A stretch of DNA of 64,000 nucleotides from Henricia sp. BOLD:AAB3569 (Eukaryota > Echinodermata > Asteroidea > Spinulosida > Echinasteridae). The first letter of the stretch is position 1. Each line of letters opens with the position of its first letter. The stretch lies in NCBI GenBank assembly GCA_037783545.1, contig JBBELK010000387.1:372001-436000 (forward strand), in the 5' to 3' direction. The position numbers and the translations under genes were made by a program. A model generated the notes under the pieces. That model searched no databases. It worked only from the letters and a program-made list of their open reading frames with translations, and was not told the origin of the DNA. This document shows positions 1-13,000 of this stretch, piece by piece.

Positions 1-35
1 TTGCATTAACCCTGGTGCCTTATCCACACACGAAC

Positions 36-169
36 GTTAAATTTAAATGGCGTTTATGGAAATAAAAATAAATATTTTCTACTGGGAAAACCACTTTCAA
101 TCACTAAACACACTTGAAAATCTTTAAAAGCATGTCACACTTTTGGACCCCTAATTTTGGAAATTACCC
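36..169 (+). repeat. Repeat at left window edge, inverted copy at right edge
   Basis: ttctactgggaaaaccactt, gcatgtcacacttttggacc and cctaattttgg match the reverse complement of 63869-64000. The two edge copies are in opposite orientation. Confidence 0.85.
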
Positions 170-1552
170 TTAATAAGCTAAACTATATAATCTACACTGA
201 TCGACCCCTGACATCAACACTTGGGTTTATCCCTCGGTAGGGCTTGCTAAGCTCATGTGATAACCAATCCCAATCAGTGAGGAATAACTGCACTACCATG
301 ATTTGAGACCACCAGTTGGCTTTATAGCTCAATTGGTAGGGCGCGGCGTCTGCACATTAAAGGGCTGTGACATGCTAAACAACTTTGTGCCTAAGCTTTG
401 CTTCATATGACGGATTACTTCAGCAAGACATACTATTGTTCGTTTCGACGTAAAATCAATAAAATATGGCCTTTTTCAACCTTGAAGATTTCATTGCAAT
501 AAATCACAGACAGAGGGCGCTGTTTTGAGTGCATCACATAAGAAAGACAGAAGGGAAAAGTTCAGAACAAACATAAGGCTTCAAGTTGGACTTGTGGCAA
601 ATTGCTGCAGTTTCTACCCCCAGTTTTGTCATGGCTTACAGCAGGCAACATGTAAAACGAACTCAAACAGCCATGGATTACAAAAGTTTCAGGAAAATTG
701 AGAAAAAAGTGGAATCTTTTGTGCACAGTTGAATGTGATTTTCCTGTGTTTGCCTCTTGTGACATCATGACCTTGCTCATGAATATGCATATTGCATTAG
801 CATAAAAAATATAAACCTTTGTTTTAACCACCAAAGCAAGCTCCAAATAGGATTTTTATGACTTTAACTGAGTAGAGTGGTTTTAAAGCATATATTTCAT
901 TGATAAAAATCCTAAATAAGGGGCCCTTTAAGCAGAAGGTGCAAGGTTAGAATCCTGGTGGAGCCAAGTACATGTACTTACTTTCTGGCCTGTCCTCCAA
1001 GCTGACTCCAAACTTCTAGGACGACACCGTCAAAGTTTTGTTTCTTTTTAAAGAAAGATTACATGATTGGAAAACTTTTAAAAACAGGAACAACAGCATT
1101 ACAGAACTAAAGAATAATGTTGATAAACTGCCTTGTAGAAATTTCAGCCACGTAGATGCAGTAATACTTCTGAAAAAAAAAAGTACAAAACCATGCATTT
1201 TTTTTGTGTTGAATGAATGGTAAAAAAATAATAATTTGCAAAATATTTTTTTTAATAAAAAAAAACTTCAATTGGTACCACTTTACATGGGAACATACAT
1301 GTATCATCTGGTGTTTGTTAACATTAGTAGCAACACCTATTGGACATATTGGCAATTTTTGTGCTGCTCATCCCACAAATGCATGATCATAACAAAAGGG
1401 ATATCATTGTTTGGAAAATGAACTAACTTTTCAATGATATAACCTACAATACAACAAATACAAAATTTTAAACTGTTTTTTAGAGGTTTATTCTGGGGTG
1501 TTTTATCAGAAAAGAGTTTTTAACAACGCTAAATTTTTCACCTAAAACATAC

Positions 1553-4500
1553 CTTGTAAAAAGACGCAATCGTTTTGGCTAAAGCTTGAAGTTCAGTTTC
1601 TTCTTGAAGAACGACTATAAAATCATGTTTCGTCCACTGATCAAATAAGAGTCGGGGATCTAAAAGAAAAAGAAAAAGACAAATCAATTTAAAAAAAAAA
1701 CTATAATCATATTGAGTTAGATCAGTTTTAACAGTTTATCTGACGATATTTTCTAGTGCTTGAGAAAATCTTACAAAAGTGCCATCGTGTGAAAGGACAC
1801 CCATGCTTCAGAGTGACAAGCATTCCTTGAGAAATGTTCTCAATCCTTGAGATATTTTGGCCGAGGACTAGACCTACGACAAAATCTTCCGCTAGCGGAA
1901 GATTTCTCAAGGTATCCTTGAGAACAATCGTGTGAAACGATTTGTACAACGTCCTTTGCGACAGCCAACGCAATGCGCATGTGTGGATACAATGCATAGT
2001 TCCGAGATTGCCCAGTTAACGCCGCCCCTTAGATACTGTTGCTATGTGCTCACAAGCCATCGCCAAAAAATGGCGACACACTCGTACAAAGCAACGGGAC
2101 TCGGCATGGAAAGCACAGATTAATTGGAGAAAACTCAAAGGTATTTATGTTTTAGGGTCGACAGGTACCGTAGCACACACTGAGCGAAGGGCTAGTAATG
2201 CAGGGATGACATATATTCATAAAAATGCGCTTTCCTACCGTTGAACAGCGAATCGCCCGACATTGAAACCAAAATTCACCCGGTCACTGGCGCATACAAC
2301 ATACAAACTGTATGGGCAGAAAATCGCGTGATTGTTGTGATGATTGCATCACTTTGACCTATGTGGGCGCCGTCTGCTAGCTCTGTTGTGATTGGTCTGC
2401 GGGTTCGGCTTGATTGACAGGTCGGAACTATGCATTATATGCCATACACTTCCTTTGTGACAGCGCAGCGTGCACGTGACCCGGTCCTGCGAAATTTGAA
2501 GCGAATGTATTCAGAAATTACATCCACCAGTGCTCTAATCGCTGTTCCGATTCTTGCTAGACAATTTTGACAAAATAATCAATTTTTAAGTGTATGGTGG
2601 AACTCCAATGTAGCCTAAAGTCTTGTTTTTCAAATAGAATTTGACTCCCCGGCAGTTTTTGCATGGAGGAAGGGTTTTTGGCTGCTGATAACCAGCAGCA
2701 CTTATGTGCATAATCAATGGTCTGACAGCGACCAGCAGACAAAGCATTCTTGTCTCAAGGAACGCCAGTGATGGTATTGTTGTGTCATGTGAAAGTACGT
2801 CAAATCACCCGATTGTGTAATGATAAAGTAAACAATACCCGCTCGTAAATTCTGTCGTGTGAAAAGTTCATATCCATTTTTCAGTGGGTCATATTTCTTG
2901 TTCTTTGTAAAACAATAATGTATGAGTTGCACTTGTTTAGCACCAACACGCTTAGTGTAAATTTGGTAAATATGTACTTACATATTTTTACACTGCGTTT
3001 TCCTTTCTTCACACTTTTAATCCACCCTGTATTTAAAGAAATACATTAATTTTATGTATAATGAGGGTATATGATAGGATTGACAATTAGAGATGAATTT
3101 AGAAACACGAACAAATTGCAATGCACTGACTGAGATTCGAACCTAGATCCTTGGCATACATGGCCAACTGCTCTACCAACTGAGCTATCTGGGCATCCAG
3201 TCGGAGCATCACAGTTCAGTTGGTAGTTGGCCATGGGTTCGAATCCCATTCGGGGCATTGGAATTTTCTCGTGTTTCTAAATTCACATTAATTTTACTTC
3301 CATTACTCAACATTTGAAAAAAATTACCATATTAATTTTATGCTGATAAATTCAATCCTAGATTTTGAATTCGAAAAAGGACACACATTTTTAACATTTT
3401 GAAACTAGGAAATTAATCAATTTTGCTTCCAGTTGAAATGGAGAATTAATTAAATTTTGTTTTTGTCTGGTTTCCCCCAAAAAATATTTGAAACCGGATA
3501 GTAAAATCAAACCCAATATTTGAAGGCACAGGCTCATCAGCAATGCATGCGCACCAAATTCGTGCCACGAAATACGCAGCTCCATAGCAAAGGCATGGAG
3601 CTGCGTATTTCGTGGCACGAATTTAGTGCGCGCGCATTGCTGACGAGCCTGGGCCTTTAAAAAAATATGTTTTTACTAAGAACCCTATTTTCGAGAACAC
3701 TTTTTATCACCAAATATTTTCCAGAAAATTGAAAAAAACAAAATGATTTTTCCAGGCTTCTAGTGGCTGTTGAAAGTACCGAAGCCGAAGGGTCTTAAAT
3801 GTAGAATACATGATTGGTATCTCGCGGAATCAGAAATGTTCACAGATTTACACATAACTTACACAATATAAACACGATGATGGCAGAAAACTTCCCCTGA
3901 AATGGTTTTGTCTGAAGTGCTATAGCCTTTCAGAAATGAGCAAAACAATTTTAAATTAATTTCGCCCCAAAACCACTTTGCCCTAGACCACTTCGCCCTG
4001 AAGCACTTCACCCAAAGGCCATTTCGCCCCAAAACCACTTAGTCCAAACACTACCTCGCCCAAATGCCACTTCACCCCAAAACAATCTCGTGCACAGGCC
4101 GTGGTTCAGGGTGAAGTGGTTCAGGGCGAAGTGGTTTTGGGGCAAAGTGACTGTAAACAATTTTGTGGCTGTTTTCTCAAAAGTTTATAGGCGAAGTACG
4201 GAGCTGGTTTTTGCTCAGGTTGGTTTTAATCATGAATACCTTCAATCACACAGGGGGATGAAACTATTTGTAACAGTTTACCAATCATGTATACTACCTT
4301 TAAGAATATAGATGAGTTATAAAAACTCCAATCAATTTATCAAATATTACATCGTTATTTTTATTTTCTTGACTAGAACGATATTTTCCAAAAAAAGAAT
4401 ACCTTTATCAACATCCTGGCCTCCACGTATCTCATATTCTTCTTCCGCTTTCCTTTTCACTTGCAGCCACACCGGGGAAATGATCGTAAACTTGGCGCCG

Positions 4501-7443
4501 AAAATCTTAGCTATGTCATAGCCACGATTATTCCACTATAAAAATATGTTAAACAAACAAAAATTGCTGGAAATTTAAATAGAATAAATCACACAAAACA
4601 TTTTGTGAGGCTTGTATGTCCATTAATAACCAGTAAGCATTTTGAAACACCGTGATGTCCCTCCAATAGACCGACCCAGTAATCTCCGCCCATTTTTGAA
4701 TTGACCAATCACAGCCCCAGGTTGAGGTAACCAAAAAGTGGATCTCCATTTTGGTTACCCGAGTCCTAAAAAATGTTTGCACAGAGATACGGCAAACTGC
4801 AGCATGAGTGACGCAAAAACACAATAAACATCATTTTTATCAGCGCCCAGGATCTGGGATCCTAGCCGGTTTTAAACAGAGACTGGCCAGACCTATTTTT
4901 AATCAACTCATAAATACCTTTTTGTGTAAATCGATAAAACTCACCAAAATTAGCTTGTTGTTTTGCCATGTTTTGTATTCACTTTCCCACACCGCGTTCG
5001 TATGAACTGCTAGCTGTGCGTCTAGTTGCTTTTGTTCGATCGCGCGCCTAACGCATTGTACGCGCATGCACACAACCGGATACCTGTCACAGTGCACATT
5101 TTGTTTTCGGGTGCGTGCAGATTCTGTGTGCGTGTGCGTGTGCATGTTCATGTTCTATACGCGCTAGCCCCGCCGCGAACCAGGCTCAAAAGTGTTTACG
5201 CGACTGCATAATGGGCAGAGCTTACTGGATCTGTCTATTGGCCTCAGTGACCAATGTTTAATCCACCGGTCAACAATTTGTCCGGGCGCGCCGAGCAGCA
5301 CACTGACCAACCCCCGTTTGCCGCATAAGAGTGCTGTTCAAAACAGATGCGTGCAACTGTCACAGCCATTATCAGCCGCAGATTGGGTCGCTGATGTGAT
5401 AGATATGCGTAGTAAGTGAATGAGAATGACACCAGCGGCCAGCGAATCATGTTGGGCAACTTTACACCTAATTTTGGAAAAGACTCGGCCGTACTCCTGA
5501 AGTGTTTTTTAGAGGGAAAATGGATTATTTTTGTCCAGGCTGCCAAGTTTTTTTGTCCGGGCGGCAATTTTTTGTCCGGGCGCTAATGGTACCTCTGATG
5601 ATTTTGTCCGGGCATTACACTCAAGACAAAAGAGCTGGTGGTTAACCCTGGTTAATAACCAGTACATATTTGGAACAAAGTTGGCCATGGTGCCCCTCTA
5701 AGTTGGCCATGGTGCCCTTCTAAGTTGGCCTCGGTGCCCTTTGAAATTCGGACAAAATCAAGGCTGTAGTGACCAGGGGCCAATTTCATAAAACATTTTT
5801 TTTATTAAGCAGCCCTCTCTCATTTTCATAAAACTGTTTAAGCACTAGCAAACCAAAACGCATGCTAACCTACCGATTTTTTGCTAACACGACGCCATCT
5901 TTTTTCTTCGCCATTTTCGGCAAAATTCGAGACACATTTTCCAATAGATACACAAATGTCAGCTGTTGTTGAAATATTCCAGTCAGCGACTGATTTTCTG
6001 TGGTAGTGATAATCATTAAAAAATTTGAAACATTACCGATGACTGTACTTAAAAATGTTGACGCTGACACAAAGAAAAGTATACGACGAACGCATTCGAA
6101 CAAAACGGACGACAGCGTTGCGCACGCACTCTCTACGCGCGCTTAGAACAACAAGCTTTTAAATATGAAATAGGCCCTTGGTTGAACAAATATTCGTGCT
6201 ATGCTTAATCCAAAAAATTTAATTAAGCGTAACCTTTTTTATGAAATTTGCCCCCGCTTATTTTCATAATGTTCGGGCCTAAGTTGACTATTTGTCAACT
6301 AAAATACAATAAACATACCGGCGTAACATAGCCAAGCATTTCTCCGTTGAACAGTCTGTCTTCGACCTTCTTGCTGCAGAAATTGGCGTTCTCATTGAGA
6401 ATGTCCTTAGTGCGAGGATTTTCCTGGACAAGGCCGCGTTCCTCGACAGTTTTGTCCGAAAGTTTCACGTCTTTCTGTAGTGGAGTTTTCAGGTATAAAT
6501 GATTGAGGTTTAAAACAAAAATCCAGTAATAGGTAGATTCACAAGCTGCAATATTGAGGGCGTTGCTTTAGCGCGACAACAGAGGGCGCTGCGCGCATGC
6601 GTGAATGGTTATTTTGCGCAAAAACTGAATGCAATATTTGAAGGAGAAAATGTGATTTTTCTACAGAAAAGCAACATTTGCGACAAAAATGCAAGTGGGA
6701 AGTCAATCTTAAAATTACATTATCTGTTGATTTCAGGAGGTAATTTCCTTCAAATCTTTGTTCAATGTATACGAAAAAAATGCAATTGTTTTCTTCAAAT
6801 CGGTAAAGAATATCCTCAAGTTTATTTTATAAGCGCCCCGAAAGATTTGGTCATTTACAAAATCATTTGAAAAGCGCGGCATCTGTGCGTAGAATTGTGC
6901 CTAACTTTCCATCGACCTTTCGAGCATTTCCGGAAGCCGTAAAAATGTACAACTCCAGAATTATTAACACGTCAACGAGGAAATCTGTCGGTCAGTTTGC
7001 ATTTGGGAGAACAATTTTGCTTCAAAAACGGTGTTGTAAGTATTTCTTTCCAATCATTTTCCAATCATGGACATCTCAAACCACTGTAGGACACAACTAG
7101 GAGGAAATATTTGGGTGTGATTCTAATTTCCGGGCAAAATGACAACAATCCACTGTATGAAAGGGGTATCTTCTGTCCCTACGGGATACCCGTAGGGACA
7201 GGATCATTCTGTCTACCCGGGGCTTAGCTCAACTCGATGCAGCAAGGTTTTGTAGAACTCGGTTTGCAGCAAAGACCCTTGCGAAAGGAAGATGAAGGAT
7301 TCTAAAAATTTGTAACATACATGTACCTTGTTTTTATCATTTTTCTTTTTGTCTTTATGCTTGGGTGGTCCTCCGGCATAAACAGTAATTGATGTTATTA
7401 AAACAATGATTAGCAAAACCGTGAAGATGGTTGTACGGTTCAT
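1553..7443 (-). CDS. CHID1: CHID1-like chitinase domain-containing protein 1 (5' part, partial)
   Basis: Five in-frame coding exons on the minus strand: 7327-7443, 6319-6474, 4403-4535, 2982-3026 and 1553-1659, giving residues 1-186. Exon 1 holds a signal peptide (hydrophobic core TIFTVLLIIVLITSITVYA) followed by a Lys-rich stretch. Exon 2 carries KLSDKTVEERGLV and EMLGYVTP; exon 3 WNNRGYDIAKIFGAKFT and SPVWLQVKRK; exon 4 is a 45-bp micro-exon reading WIKSVKKGKRSVKI; exon 5 begins PRLLFDQW. These follow the order of vertebrate CHID1 (stabilin-1-interacting chitinase-like protein), a secreted or lysosomal glycosyl-hydrolase-18 family member thought to bind sugars rather than cleave chitin. The GH18 barrel remainder should lie left of the window; I found no further exon in 1-1552. 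The start is the only ATG that supplies a signal peptide, and all junctions are GT-AG in consistent phase. Confidence 0.9.
1994..2433 (+). repeat. GCATAGTTCCGA MITE, copy 1
   Basis: A 440-bp element with ends GCATAGTTCCGAG and CGGAACTATGC, flanked by AAT on the left and ATT on the right. It contains ttgacctatgtgggcgccgt and gctagctctgttgtgattgg. It lies in CHID1 intron 4. Confidence 0.8.
3125..3200 (-). other. tRNA-Thr(UGU)-like SINE fragment
   Basis: Minus strand reads gcccagatagctcagttggt then agagcag, an anticodon arm ttggc-catgtat-gccaa (anticodon TGT), then ggttcgaatct. The acceptor ends do not pair, so it looks like a tRNA-derived element. Similar pieces occur near 17570 and 17700. Confidence 0.55.
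3523..3658. repeat. 136-bp palindromic element, copy 1
   Basis: Almost perfect hairpin: aaggcacaggctcatcagca, tgccacgaaatacgcagctc, and the inverse. The loop is only atagcaaaggcat. It lies in CHID1 intron 3. Confidence 0.85.
3793..4304 (-). repeat. GCGAAGTGG-rich MITE family, copy 1
   Basis: One of six copies of a family whose ends read aaagatagtatacatgattggta and its inverse. The middle is a run of ttcgcccca/tggggcgaa words that pair with each other. This copy lies in CHID1 intron 3, between exons 3 and 4, opposite in orientation to copies 2-5. Confidence 0.8.
4840..5215 (-). repeat. AGCCGGTTTTAAAC repeat, relative at 63310-63510
   Basis: cataaatacctttttgtgta, aatcgataaaactcaccaaa and the tagccggttttaaac word recur inverted at 63310-63510. 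It lies in CHID1 intron 2. Confidence 0.7.
5260..5600 (+). repeat. TTTGTCCGGGCG repeat, relative at 44090-45070
   Basis: tgtccgggcgcgccgagcag, agcgaatcatgttgggcaac and gactcggccgtactcctgaa have counterparts at 44105-44160 and 44915-45070, where the element is split by about 700 bp of other sequence. Confidence 0.65.
6560..6830 (+). repeat. Half copy of the ACAGAGGGCGCT repeat
   Basis: Matches 46755-46985 (gagggcgctgcgcgc, gtgatttttctacagaaaag, gtttcaatgtatacg-like). It lies in CHID1 intron 1. Confidence 0.75.
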
Positions 7444-7619
7444 CTTGAAAGAAAAGAAATAAAAGGTTTTTTTAATAATAACTTGGTGAAATATAAATTA
7501 TGAATCAAATTTGATTTATTTTGTAACATTTTGAAAGAATTTCCTCACAAAATCTTAAATTTTTCTCGCTTAAATAACGGACACCCACTGGCCATGGGAC
7601 CCCATACACTGAACCTATG

Positions 7620-8290
7620 ACTATGAGACGATTGTAGGTCAAGTCGCCCCCTGGCCGAGTCGCCCCTTACCTATTTGCCCCTTACCAAGTCGCCCCTTGA
7701 CTGACTCACCCCCTGACCAAGTCGCCCTGTAACCGAGTCGCCCCCTGACCAACTCGCCCCCCGGCCCAATTGAAAAAAGTGGCCCGAACGCGAACACGCA
7801 AAATTTTCGTTTGCGCGCACGAATTTGCAGAAAGTTTAAATAGTTTGCAGGTAGGCGTTAGGCGATTTTCGGCTGCATTGTCCCCAATAGTAGCAAACTT
7901 TAAAAGACGAAGGTAACGGGAATGAGTTTACAACGCCGGACCCGCATGGCATAAGGCTTTATTTTGTTTGTTTGTTTTTATTTTATTTATTTATTTATTT
8001 TAAACATTTTGTTATGGGCGAATAATGTTTCCAAGGTTGAAATCGGAAAATGTTTATACAATTATAAGGAAATACGGCAGTCAAGAACCTACATTGTATT
8101 CAGCCGTGTGTGTACTATTTTCCATTAACATAACGCAAAAAGAATCACAAGAATCACGATGGCTCGGCGCCACTTTAATAGCCAAACACTTCATAATTCG
8201 CGATTGGCCACTTTACATATTTTGGTCAAGGGGGCGAGTAGGCTAAGGGGCGAGTCGGTCAGGGGCTACTCGGTCAGGGGGCTAGTTATT
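7620..8290. repeat. CGCCCCCTGACC-type inverted repeat
   Basis: agtcgccccctggccgagtc runs at 7640-7765 and ggggcgagtcggtcaggggc at 8230-8285 are inverse versions of one degenerate 15-18 bp unit. The 450 bp between them show no gene. It lies upstream of CHID1. Confidence 0.65.
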
Positions 8291-10028
8291 GAGTCAAGCC
8301 TCAAAGAATTATTATTAAGTGGCGACCAGTAATTTGATAAATGGAAATTGGAATTCTTTCCTTTTTGAAGGGCCATTATTATATGTCATAAGGAAAATTA
8401 TGGGTGTCCGTACATGAATGAACCCATAATTTGACCCTAACAATTTGTTGTCATTTTAATGCAAATGCACCAATGACGCTGGGGCGAAGTGACCATGGGG
8501 TGTAGTGGCCATAGTATAAATGGGGCGAACTGAATATCCGATTTCGTTTGTGACCGATATCAGCAGAACACCCATTAAACACATGTAGACTTTCAACACG
8601 TTGTAAAATTTAACCAGATATGATGAAAATTAAACTAACTATTAAATGGTACTTTTCTTTCAAAATATTTCAGGCGGAAACAACTGTTTATGATGTTGTC
8701 AACTTTGCGTTACACGTTACAAAGTCAAACCATGGGCGCGGCCATTTTAGTTTGACAGGCTCGTTCAACAGGCCTGTCAAATATTATAAAATTGAAAGGA
8801 ACTTTACAAAAGTAACTGCTTGTAGTAATTAAACTACAAAATTAAACCAAACAAATAGTAATATTATTTAGGTTTATTAATAATTTAATAACTGAATAAT
8901 ATATTCCTATTGCAATCGAAATTCTTTACACGAGTTATATTCGTGGTACGAGGGTGTGCCAAATGACAGGATGAGTCACGTGAACACGAAGTTGACCAAT
9001 CACGATCTTGTTTAGTTTATTGCGGCAAATCTGACATGTGCAGTGAGCTGTGTCCAGGATCGATCAATATGATCTGATGGTGGAGGAATGAGCTTTCTAA
9101 ATGTATCATGGTTGAAAGAGGAAAATCCAACTTGAATTCTAGAAACTGGATTCTAGAAGGGCATATTTTTGGGTTGTAAGTTTGGGAAAAAAAATTGAAA
9201 TTATACCTTCTCAGGCTTCTGCAGCTTTCCCACGGCCACACCCACGTCACCATGGTCACTCGCACTGTTGCAAATACAGTTTGGTCGAAAATGTTCTCTA
9301 AAATTTAGTACAAAAATCACACTGTCTCTTCTAGGCTGCGGAAATTGCATTATTTTAGTTGTATAAATGCACAAAATACATGTAACGGCCTACTTATTCG
9401 TATGCACGTTTTGCCTACAGGTGTCAGCTAGTGTATTAACACCTGACCAACTTGCACCGGAGTATTCTTTTATTGTTGATCAAGTCAAGTAGTATTTGTT
9501 CAAGCTAATTTTAAAATGAGTCTAAACCCTGAATCTTGCATTCGTGTAGGGTATTTGTTGTTCTGGCCAACAATGTTCTATGTTAAAAGAAAGCTTTAGT
9601 TCTGAAAAACACTTCAGTTTTCAAAATGTAAAAAAATGCATAAAAGTTCAATTTCACTTGTGGCAGACCTAAAAATGTACAAGTCCAAGTCAAGTCAAGT
9701 CATTTGAGGTTCAAGTCTCAAGTCGAGTCAAGTCAGTAAAAATCGGGACTGTAGCTTTTTTTTTTTTTTTTTTTTTTCCCAACATGAACAGTGTTTAAAA
9801 AAAATTCCATACTCGGACGCCACTACTTTTTTTCCTTAAAATTACTTATTAAGCATAAATAAGTGCAAATCCAATGGAAAAAAAATTGGGGGGAAAAACG
9901 AAGATTTTACTAGGAAAAACTTAGAATTCCTCTTTTTGCAAATGCACATAGAATAGATACAGTAACTACATGTACCGGTATTAAAGAAATTTCCTTTATG
10001 ATTTTGTTTTTCTTTACAGGATAACACG

Positions 10029-13000
10029 ATGGCTACCTCTACCAAAACATACACATTTGACTCATTAATAGTCCCGACCAACGACAGAGTTGAGATTTTC
10101 ATTGAAAGGACCGACAACACACATTTTGTGAGTATACGTTTGGACACAAACTATGTTATTACCTAAATTTGAATCAAAGATCAAATCAAGGATCTAATCC
10201 ACGCTGCATTCGCACTTCAGGCAAGTGAGACCAATCCTGCTTGAAGAATTTGACCTATGTTGTTTTTAAACTTGATAATAACTTCTAATTTAGCATTTAC
10301 CGAGCAACAAAAGATACACAAATTTTCCGTTATTAAATTAAAGTTTGAAAATTTCTTTTGTAATTAAAGGCACAGGCTCGTCAGCAATGCGCGCGCGCCA
10401 AATTCGTGCCACGAAATACGCAGCTCCATAGCAAAGGCATGGAGCTGCGTATTTCGTGGCACGAATTTGGCGCGCGCGCATTGCTGACGAGCCTGTGCCT
10501 TTTAAGCCAACATCAAAATATTCATAACAGCTTCATTATGCATGACTGCATTAAACTTCTTTTACCCTGTTTACACTTGATCTCGGGGTCGAACACCGAG
10601 CTCAGGATCATCCCCGGATCACAAACTTAGTGTAAACGTTCTCAAGGACCAAATTGAGCCGGATCAGACCCTGAGATTTTGGTCTCGTGTTGGCAGAGAG
10701 TTCGATCCCAAGCTCGAGATCAGTTTGCGGTTAGATAAGCACTTAATCTTTACCGCAAATGTATGCGTTACGAGCCTCGATCTGAAGATGAGGCTCGGAA
10801 CGCGAAATAATTCAGGAGGCCAGATTAAACCGTTCAAATGTAGACTAAGTATGTTCATGATGCGATTTTTCTGCTTTCTCCCCAGTATCGCACCGTTAAG
10901 GATTATGTGGGGGCGTTCCTGAACACTTGCGGAGGCGTAATCCATTTTGGGGTCAAAAAGACGGGCCGTGTTGTGGGTGTGTCTTGTAACAGGGCTAGAG
11001 AGGACCAATATCGACTAGAACTAGATAATATCACCAAGTTTATACAGCCAAAAGTCTCGCCAACTCTTTATAGGTAAATGTTTTCTCAATTTTGCCCTTT
11101 TTTTCCGGACAAATTAACTCTGACTGGTCTGATGGCAGTGACACTGGTGTTGCAAACCAGAGGTCTCGGGTTCAAATCAACATAGGGTTGGATAGCTCAG
11201 ATGGTAGCAAGGATGGGAATTTACAGTTAATTCAAAAAAACGGTTTGCAATTATTTCAAGTGTCGTTTAACTGGTTAACCGTTTGGCCGACACTAAAGAT
11301 TGTTGCTACATGTAGATGCATGTGCAATGTACACAATACCCCTAGGCCCCCATAATAATCGTAGAACCTTTATCTGGTCAAAGTTTACTACGACCCCATA
11401 TAAATTGATTTCAATTTCATGAAGTCATTACAAATAACCCTCTGAAAACTATTGTAAATTCTTTAAAATTGGGTTTCGTTAAAAAATTTTGCAAAACTGA
11501 TTTTTCATATTTCTTTTCTCGGTTAAAGGCACAGGCTCGTCAGCAATGCACGCGCGCCAAATTAGTGCAACGAAATACGCAGCTCCATGCCTTTGCTATG
11601 GAGCTATGTATTTCTTGGCACGAATTTGGCGCGCGCACATTGCTGACGAGCCTGTGCCTTTAAACGTCTCATCCTTAGTTGGTAGAGCACTGGTATGGCA
11701 AACCAGAGGTCTCGGGTTCAAATCAACATAGGGCTCGATAGCCCAGTTGGTAGAGCACTGGTATTGCAAATCCAAGCTAGGTGAATTTTCAAAACCAATT
11801 TGAATTTTACACTAAATTCTACTCTTAAATATTGTTTATCTTTCTTTGCACAGGTTAAATTTTATATCAATCAAGTCGCCTTATTATGCTTCTGAATATA
11901 AAGTAATTTCTCTTCATGTCTCGGCTGGCACGGACATCATGTACATGGACAGCTCAGAACGGGTAAATATTGAATAATAAATGAACAATTTTTTATTATA
12001 CTTTGATTATTTTGATAAGCAGTATTGCTGCTTTCAATCTTACAGGACCAATCAAGCCTGATCCATGCTGCTTTCACACAGGATTATGCAAACGTGGATC
12101 AGATTTTGTGAGACCAGCCAAGCTTGAAGGATGTGATCCCCACTGCTTTCATACTTGATTAAAAAAACATGGATCAGATCTAGTGAGACCAATCAAGCTT
12201 AAAGGATCTGAACCACTGTGCTTTCAAATTTGATTTGAGGAAATTATTTTATATATATCACAGGTGATGACGATGTCATCCGCGGGCCTATATGGACCCT
12301 TAATACCTCAGGAAATTCAACGACTTGCAATTCATAAATACAAACAGGTAAAGACACTTTTTATTACCCCTCAACTCAACTCGCACAAATATCATTCTTA
12401 AAATCTTTTTAAAGATAGTATACATTTATTGGTAAACTGTTACAAATAGTTTTATCCCCCTGTGTGATTGAAGATATGCATGATTAAAATCAACCTGAGC
12501 AAAAACCAGCTCCGTACTTCGTCTAACTTTTGAGAAAACAGTCAAAAAAGGGTTTGGAGTCATTTCGCCCCAAAACCATTTCGCCCTGAACCACGGCCTG
12601 TGCACGAAGTGGTTTTGGGACGAAGTAGCATCTGTGCGATGTAGTGTTTGGACGAAGTGATTTGGGGCAAAATGACACTTGGGCGAAATGGTTTTGGGGC
12701 GAATTGAATTTTTGTCTCATGAAACGAAAAATAATTGTTTTACTCATTTCTCAAAGACTATAGCACTTCAGACAAAACCATTTCAGGGGAAGTTTTCTAC
12801 ATGTTTCATCATGTTTACATTGTGTAAGTTAGGCGTAAATCTGTGAACATTTCTGATTTAAAGATGGAGGCTTATCAATGCATAATGAGGTAATTCATGC
12901 CACGAAATTCACCACGCTCCATACCTTGCCTGAGCTCTTACGATCCCGGAGGGTGCAGGCGTGCTCAACAGCGAAAGTCGAATCACGCGTGCCCGTACGT

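Noticed and set aside
1..1552. Next CHID1 exon (FDG..VEVW region) within the left edge
   Set aside because: I searched the minus strand for the expected motif and found none; it should lie outside the window.
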